Assembly: GCA_016715985.1 (NCBI GenBank)
Contig: JADJXD010000001.1
Coordinates: forward strand, 2,604,001 to 2,668,000
Length of the DNA stretch: 64,000 nucleotides
Reading direction: 5' to 3'
Source of the DNA: Saprospiraceae bacterium
Lineage (GTDB): Bacteria > Bacteroidota > Bacteroidia > Chitinophagales > Saprospiraceae
In this document: piece after piece, positions 61,598-64,000 of the stretch
Layout: each line of letters starts with the position of its first letter
Numbering within the stretch: the first letter of the stretch is position 1
The notes under the pieces: generated by a model
The model's input: only the letters and a program-made list of their open reading frames with translations
Databases searched by the model: none
What the model was told of the DNA's origin: nothing
Program-made: the position numbers and the translations under genes

Positions 61598-61902
61598 TGT
61601 ATAAAAAATAGTGTTTTTTTTTCTGAATAAATGTATTGGCTCATATTATGTTAATGTGCATTGGTTAAAAATCTGTGATGTTTATTCGCACTATCTACAC
61701 ATACATTAATCAAACTTTCAAGACTAAAGTTCAGAAAAGCATCAAACAAATCTTTCAATTCATTGAATATCAGGTATTATTTAGTTCAAAATAAAAGAAT
61801 TATTGAAGAAAAAAGTAACTAAAATCAATTAAATACAATAAAATAAATCACTTTGGCTTTAAGTTTATTAATTTTGCGGCTCAAAAATTTACAGCAGGCT
61901 TT
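61598..61902. other. Intergenic region between divergent genes
   Basis: The 305-bp AT-rich gap contains the probable uppS promoter at 61869-61876 and nothing else that I can support. Confidence 0.7.
61869..61876 (+). promoter_or_regulatory. -7 promoter box for uppS-bamA
   Basis: TAATTTTG followed by C fits TAnnTTTG. A TTTG lies at 61852-61855, but with only 13 nt between, shorter than usual. The predicted leader is about 20 nt. Confidence 0.4.
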
Positions 61903-62655
61903 ATGGTCAATTTAATGGATCAAATCAATCTTGAAAATCTCCCGGAACACGTGGCGATTATTATGGATGGAAATGGCCGCTGGGCAAAGGCTCACGGTAA
62001 GCCAAGGGTCTTTGGTCATAAGAATGGAGTGAATGCAGTTCGTGAAGTGACCGAATGTGCTGCAGAACTGGGAATCAGATATTTGACATTGTATGCTTTT
62101 TCAACTGAAAATTGGGGGAGACCACAGTTTGAAGTGACAACTTTGATGGATCTTCTGGTTGAAACCATAAAAAGAGAACTGAGTACACTGAATAAAAACA
62201 ACATCAAACTTCAGGCTATCGGCGATTTACAAAAACTGCCTGCCAAAACATACAAAGCTTTGATGGAAGGAATAGAAAATACAAGATTTAATACCCGTAT
62301 GACTTTGGTTCTGGCGTTGAATTACAGTTCAAGATGGGAAATAACGGAAGCTGTCAAAAATATAGCATCAGAAATCCGGGAAGGAAATTTATCGGTCAGT
62401 GATATAAAAGAAGAAATTATAACACAGCATCTGTCCACTAAGGATATTCCTGATCCGGCGTTAATGATCAGAACAAGTGGTGAGTACCGGATAAGTAATT
62501 ATCTCCTTTGGCAATCCGCATATTCAGAACTGTACTTTACACCGGTTTTATGGCCGGATTTCAGAAAGCAACATTTTTTTGAGGCAATTATAGATTATCA
62601 AAACAGAGAGCGTAGATTTGGCAAAATTAGTGAACAACTCCATCCTGTAAGTTAA
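61903..62655 (+). CDS. uppS: Isoprenyl transferase (undecaprenyl diphosphate synthase family)
   Basis: A cis-prenyltransferase that makes the C55 lipid carrier for peptidoglycan and surface polysaccharides. The 250-residue protein has all the conserved regions: HVAIIMDGNGRWAKAHGKPRVFGHKNG (catalytic Asp in MDGNGRW), LTLYAFSTENWGRP, LALNYSSRWEI, DPALMIRTSGEYRISNYLLWQSAYSELYF and the final DFRKQHFFEAI. An alternative start is the Met at residue 5. It is followed 70 bp later by bamA, a common Bacteroidota order. Confidence 0.96.
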   Translation: MVNLMDQINLENLPEHVAIIMDGNGRWAKAHGKPRVFGHKNGVNAVREVTECAAELGIRYLTLYAFSTENWGRPQFEVTTLMDLLVETIKRELSTLNKNNIKLQAIGDLQKLPAKTYKALMEGIENTRFNTRMTLVLALNYSSRWEITEAVKNIASEIREGNLSVSDIKEEIITQHLSTKDIPDPALMIRTSGEYRISNYLLWQSAYSELYFTPVLWPDFRKQHFFEAIIDYQNRERRFGKISEQLHPVS

Positions 62656-62725
62656 ATATAAATTAAAAAAACAGCAGTATCACTGATTGAACCGTTATAA
62701 AAAACGCAAATTAAGCTAACATAAT

Positions 62726-64000
62726 ATGAGTATTCAAAAAATAATTAAACTGTCCATGGTGCTGTTAAGCATTTTTTTATCCGGACAAATTTTGTATGCT
62801 CAGGACGTTCCATCTGACATCCTTGATTACAGAGAAAAAAAATCTTATGAAATCGGAGGAATACAGATCACGGGAGCAGAGACGAAAGACAGAAATGCCA
62901 TTAAATCCATTGCCGGACTAAGAGAAGGTAATAAAATTCAGATACCTGGTCCGGAAATTCCTACAGCAATTAAGGCATTACTACGACTAAAGTTATTTGA
63001 CAACGTACAGATTTATATGGATAGTGTCAAAGAAAATGTAGCTTTTCTACGTATTGAGCTGATAGAAAGACCTATCCTCTCAAGATATTCTTATAAAGGT
63101 GTGAAAACTTCACAACATGATGACCTGAATGATATTGTAAAAGCGATTCTTACCAAAGGTGGGATTGTGACAGATGATCAGAAGGAATTGGCCAGAAAAA
63201 AAATAATAGAGTTTTATGTTGAAAAAGGCCGTCTCGATACGGAAGTAATCGTTCGGGAATTTCCGGATGAAGGAAAAATTGCGAGTGTTCGCATAGAATT
63301 TGACATTGAACTTAATAATAAGATAAAAGTCGAAGACATTGTAATTGAAGGAAATACAAAATTTAAAGATAAAAAACTGCGAAAAAAAATGTCCAAAACC
63401 AAAAAGAAAGGGACATTATTCAGAAAGTCAAAATTCATTGAGAAAGAATACAACGAAGATTTAAAGTCTATCGTCAAATTTTATCAGGAGGAAGGATATA
63501 AAGATGCAAGAATTATCAAAGACACAGTTACGAGGACAGCCAACCGAAATGTTTTGATCCGCTTAACCATTGATGAAGGCAACAGGTATTATTTCAGAAA
63601 TATTAAATGGAAAGGTAATTCTATATATACAGATGAACAATTATACACAATTCTGGGCATATCCAAAGGAGATGTTTATAATCCTGAATTGCTGCAAAAC
63701 AGACTGAAGTTCAGTTTGGACGGCCGGGATATATCCTCACTTTATCTGGATGATGGTTATCTGGCTTTTGATGTGACCCCGGCAGAAGTGGCGATTGAAA
63801 ATGATTCTGTAGATATAGAAATGAGAATATTTGAAGGTCCGCAATTTACAGTGGACAATGTTATCATCAAAGGAAATGACCGAACCAATGAGCACATTAT
63901 ACGTCGGGAAATCAGAACCCGTCCCGGCCAGAAGTTCAGCAGATCAGATATTATCAGATCACAGAGAGAAATCATCAATCTGGGATATTTCAATCCGGAA
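62726..64000 (+). CDS. bamA: Outer-membrane protein assembly factor BamA, N-terminal part (cut by window edge)
   Basis: The frame starts at 62726 and is open to the end of the window (425 codons). A signal peptide (residues about 1-24, ending LYAQ) is followed by five POTRA-type units starting near residues 43 (GGIQITGAE), 120 (RYSYKGVKTS), 202 (EDIVIEGNTKF), 291 (RNIKWKGNSIYTDEQL) and 376 (DNVIIKGNDRTNEHI). The window ends within the fifth, before the barrel. BamA folds beta-barrel proteins into the outer membrane. Gene order after uppS is typical of this phylum. The call rests on the POTRA series because the barrel is out of view. Confidence 0.92.
   Translation, partial: MSIQKIIKLSMVLLSIFLSGQILYAQDVPSDILDYREKKSYEIGGIQITGAETKDRNAIKSIAGLREGNKIQIPGPEIPTAIKALLRLKLFDNVQIYMDSVKENVAFLRIELIERPILSRYSYKGVKTSQHDDLNDIVKAILTKGGIVTDDQKELARKKIIEFYVEKGRLDTEVIVREFPDEGKIASVRIEFDIELNNKIKVEDIVIEGNTKFKDKKLRKKMSKTKKKGTLFRKSKFIEKEYNEDLKSIVKFYQEEGYKDARIIKDTVTRTANRNVLIRLTIDEGNRYYFRNIKWKGNSIYTDEQLYTILGISKGDVYNPELLQNRLKFSLDGRDISSLYLDDGYLAFDVTPAEVAIENDSVDIEMRIFEGPQFTVDNVIIKGNDRTNEHIIRREIRTRPGQKFSRSDIIRSQREIINLGYFNPE

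Overview
The window looks like chromosome from a member of the Bacteroidota, most likely the Saprospiria group. Lineage is inferred from content: very large secreted proteins built from HYR, PKD, SprB-like, DUF11 and SdrD-B-type modules; C-terminal type IX secretion (T9SS) sorting domains with [FY]PNP motifs; a DPP11-type S46 peptidase; a uppS-bamA pair; low G+C; and promoters that fit the Bacteroidota -7 box TAnnTTTG instead of the E. coli -10. I saw no rRNA, tRNA, CRISPR array or phage module.

Layout. 1-3426 (minus): start of a lytic transglycosylase, gatA, and a thioredoxin-fold lipoprotein. 3773-10858: a 2361-residue T9SS surface protein whose centre is five near-identical 690-bp repeats. 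11001-13474: an overlapping kefF-kefC pair. 13592-21110: DPP11-type peptidase (minus), aroA (plus), purL (minus). 21320-26746 (minus): an HYR/dockerin/T9SS giant. 26880-29501 (minus): an ATP-dependent DNA ligase with its ligase-associated nuclease. 29658-31579: a GH113-like glycosidase overlapping panC by ATGA. 31580-33127: a 1.5-kb gene-free island packed with dispersed hairpin repeats. 33128-41530: a small LuxR-type regulator followed by three secreted repeat proteins. 41611-43249: a small membrane protein, a LytTR regulator and a MazF-type toxin-antitoxin pair. 43282-45851: an aldo/keto reductase, a cluster of hairpin repeats and a complete IS4-family insertion with a frameshifted transposase. 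45915-52279 (minus): a probable five-gene run (beta-CASP RNase, lipoprotein, DUF5723-like outer-membrane protein, esterase lipoprotein, TPR lipoprotein). 52860-59113: lipoprotein, ECF sigma factor, membrane-anchored putative anti-sigma, and a T9SS protein. 59194-61597 (minus): flavin-reductase-like protein and an unknown secreted protein. 61903-end: uppS and the start of bamA.

How they fit together. Housekeeping genes (gatA, aroA, purL, panC, uppS, bamA) are interleaved with a cell-surface programme: four very large exported proteins plus small regulators. The most informative signal is an identical 20-bp sequence containing a palindrome, placed at the same distance (within 1 nt) from the start codons of the LuxR-type regulator and of the secreted-protein operon beside it, with the same 21-nt step to a -7-like box. 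This suggests an autoregulated surface-protein circuit. The ECF sigma operon is a second candidate surface-regulation unit, and its secreted product shares its C-terminal architecture with the 21320-26746 giant.
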